Source of the DNA: Streptomyces sp. CB09001
GTDB taxonomy: Bacteria > Actinomycetota > Actinomycetes > Streptomycetales > Streptomycetaceae
Direction of reading: 5' to 3'
NCBI RefSeq assembly: GCF_003369795.1
Contig: NZ_CP026730.1
Span: 6,687,001-6,751,000, forward strand
Length of the DNA stretch: 64,000 nt
This document shows, piece by piece, positions 62,407 through 64,000 of the stretch. The notes under the pieces are model-generated. The model had not been told where the DNA came from and did not search any database. It saw only the letters and a list, made by a program, of their open reading frames with translations. The stretch's first letter is position 1, and each line of letters begins with the position of its first letter. Made by a program: the position numbers and the translations under genes.

Positions 62407-63530
62407 TCGTCGCGGCGTCGATCGCAGCGCTGCTTACGGTAGCAGCGTGTGGCGGCTCCGGCTCGAACGGCGGTGGATCCGCATCGGATGCCGGTGCAAC
62501 GGGCTCGTCATCTGGCGTCGGTGGTGAATCAAGCGTGGTGAAGGCCGACATCGCGAAGCTCGCAGAGTACGAGAATCCGAAGCCAACAGTAACTGTGCCG
62601 GCACTCAGCAAAAGGCCGCCGACAGGTAAGAAAGTCGACATAATCAACTGTTCGGTTCCAGTCTGCGCGCTTTACACGCAGGCCGCCGAGAAGGCGGCTG
62701 CAGCGCTGGGCTGGAAGACAAAGATCGTGTCCACGCAATTCACACCGGAATCGTACACGGCGACCTGGAATTCCGTTGTTCAGGACAAGCCGGACGTCGT
62801 CTTTGCCGCCGCGATCCTTCCCTCCTCGATGGTGCAGTCCCAGGTCAATGCGCTGCACGCTGCCGGGACGATCATCCTGCCCTACGCGGGCGACGCCCCA
62901 GCTGGTCCCGGAACGCCTTACCTCTTCAGTAAGGCGAACACGCCCGAGCAGAAGCAGCAAGGCGTCGTGCAAGGTCTCATCGCTGTTGCCGACGCGAAGG
63001 GCGGCCCGAATGTGTTGTTCCTCGCGGTGCCGGACACGCCGTCCACGGCGCCGACCGGCGAGGCACTGAAGTCAACGGTTGAGGAAGCCGGCGGGAAGTA
63101 CAGCGAACTCGACCTGAACACCGCAGATATCGGAACCAAAGCTCCCGGCCAGGTCGTGAGTTACCTTCGATCGCACCCGAAGGTCAAGTATGTGTGCCTT
63201 CCGTGGGATGACTGGATCTCGGGCCTCCCGCAAGCGCTCAAGAGTGCTGGACTCGGTTCTGTCAAGGTGATCGGAACGGCGGCGAACGCAACGTCGCAGA
63301 AGGCTGTCAAAGACGGTCTGATTTTTCGCAGCGTGGTTCACCCGACGGCACAGAATGCTTGGTGGATGATGGACGCCGCGGCACGCCAAATGGTTGGTGA
63401 CCCGATCCGCGACCCAAATCCGCCCGGGCCGGTCGCGGTTGTGCAGCCGAGCAATGTGAGTGCCCTCGGGGACGCGAGTTCATGGCCCCACATCGACTCG
63501 GTCTTCCGAACGGCGTGGGGTGTCTCGTGA
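62385..63530 (+). CDS. Sugar ABC importer substrate-binding lipoprotein
   Basis: A 381-residue periplasmic-binding-protein-like lipoprotein. The signal peptide ends in the lipobox VAAC with Cys at residue 22, followed by a Gly/Ser-rich linker (residues 23-50). The body has the type I binding fold: KKVDIINCSVPVCALYTQAAEKAAAALGWKT, NSVVQDKPDVVFAAAI, AAGTIILPYAGDAP and VKYVCLPWDDWISGLPQALKSAGLG. Similar to ribose-type (CUT2) binders, though the ligand is not predictable. Its TGA overlaps the permease ATG. Confidence 0.9.
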   Translation: MEKRRSVIVAASIAALLTVAACGGSGSNGGGSASDAGATGSSSGVGGESSVVKADIAKLAEYENPKPTVTVPALSKRPPTGKKVDIINCSVPVCALYTQAAEKAAAALGWKTKIVSTQFTPESYTATWNSVVQDKPDVVFAAAILPSSMVQSQVNALHAAGTIILPYAGDAPAGPGTPYLFSKANTPEQKQQGVVQGLIAVADAKGGPNVLFLAVPDTPSTAPTGEALKSTVEEAGGKYSELDLNTADIGTKAPGQVVSYLRSHPKVKYVCLPWDDWISGLPQALKSAGLGSVKVIGTAANATSQKAVKDGLIFRSVVHPTAQNAWWMMDAAARQMVGDPIRDPNPPGPVAVVQPSNVSALGDASSWPHIDSVFRTAWGVS

Positions 63531-64000
63531 TGGCTGAGAAATCACCGCCGGACGGGACGACGCAGATGGTCGACCGGGGGGTTGTGGACGCAGTACCCGC
63601 ACAGACGGCTCGGCACGGTGCGCATGCGCGTACTGCCATGAGGCCGTCCTCGCTGGTGGCGAACCTCGGACAGCTCCGTTTGGGAAGGTTCGGCGGCCTG
63701 GGCCTGATCGTCGCGTTGGTCGTGATATTCGGGTTTTGGATTCCGGATACCTTCCTGACGGCGGCAACGGCGCAGGCGGTCACGCGCAACCAGGCCATCA
63801 CCATCATCCTGTCGCTGAGTCTCATGGCCTCGCTCTCCGCCGGCGTTTTCGACCTGTCCGTAGGGCAGAATGTCGGCCTGGGAGCGGTCGTGTGTATCAG
63901 CCTGGTGTCCAAATATCACTGGGACACGGTTCCCGCGTGTTTGGCAACTGTGCTGGTGTGTGCGGCTGTCGGCGGGATCAACGCACTGCTGATCGTCGTC
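63530..64000 (+). CDS. Sugar ABC importer permease (RbsC-like), partial at window edge
   Basis: The first 157 residues of a CUT2 permease. A ~50-residue polar N-terminus is followed by helices (GLGLIVALVVIFGFWIP, AITIILSLSLMASLSAG) and the hallmark FDLSVGQNVGLGAVV of ribose-type permeases. The start ATG shares bases with the preceding stop. The gene continues past base 64000. Confidence 0.9.
   Translation, partial: MAEKSPPDGTTQMVDRGVVDAVPAQTARHGAHARTAMRPSSLVANLGQLRLGRFGGLGLIVALVVIFGFWIPDTFLTAATAQAVTRNQAITIILSLSLMASLSAGVFDLSVGQNVGLGAVVCISLVSKYHWDTVPACLATVLVCAAVGGINALLIVV

Overview
The window is high-GC actinobacterial DNA with strong third-position G/C bias, GTG and TTG starts, and many ATGA or GTGA start/stop overlaps. 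The gene content (a full hopanoid operon, a SARP regulator, a c-di-AMP riboswitch ahead of a LysM/M23 wall hydrolase, a SpoIIE-type phosphatase) points to a Streptomyces chromosome. The gene order of the first 23 kb resembles what I remember of the hopanoid region of S. coelicolor. No rRNA, tRNA or CRISPR array was seen.

Layout. (1) 51-989 is a divergent metal efflux gene. (2) 1409-8468 is a tight operon: a DIPP-synthase-like CDP-alcohol phosphotransferase, a nucleotidyltransferase, a glycerol-1-phosphate-dehydrogenase-like enzyme, a second CDP-alcohol phosphotransferase, a family-2 glycosyltransferase and a TagGH-like ABC exporter. It ends at a perfect 19-bp terminator. The set suggests synthesis and export of a phosphodiester-linked glycolipid or polyol phosphate, product unknown. 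(3) 8827-21760 is the hopanoid operon: hpnC, hpnD, a 52-aa ORF, hpnE, a polyprenyl diphosphate synthase, shc, hpnG, hpnH, operon copies of ispG and dxs, and hpnO. It is followed by a coupled XRE-cupin regulator and a 39-aa membrane peptide behind twin operators. (4) 22586-29584 holds housekeeping or envelope genes: a tyrosine phosphatase, the riboswitch-controlled M23 peptidase, an SGNH hydrolase, a divergent TetR/MBL pair and a membrane metallophosphoesterase.

(5) From about 28 kb the window becomes a patchwork with remains of at least six degenerate insertion sequences (IS3, IS701, IS1380, IS5 types). It contains a large SARP/NB-ARC/TPR regulator (30793-33720) flanked by a 37-bp inverted repeat pair. 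It also contains a set of small redox and stress genes (isochorismatase-like, LLM flavin oxidoreductase, F420/NADP reductase-like, MoaF-like, SnoaL-like, two GNATs, a [4Fe-4S]/CDGSH protein, an AhpD-like protein, pirin) around one MarR regulator. Four near-identical palindromes of the type TTGACGTGTCAA lie over promoters of these genes, so I infer one MarR regulon; this is the most interesting system here. (6) 46552-50722 has a MerR/SDR pair with a 19-bp-spacer promoter and an epimerase/SRPBCC/SRPBCC operon. (7) 50858-54312 holds LysR and IS relics around an MFS exporter and a LysR gene. (8) 54840-57278 is a PAS/GAF/SpoIIE/HATPase phosphatase. (9) 58096-64000 is an operon-like cluster of a VOC protein, a GMC oxidoreductase, a second VOC protein and a ribose-type sugar ABC importer whose permease runs off the window. 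It looks like a sugar or glycoside uptake and oxidation locus with less biased codon use than its neighbours.

All names rest on reading the translated sequence and recalled family motifs; no database search was run.
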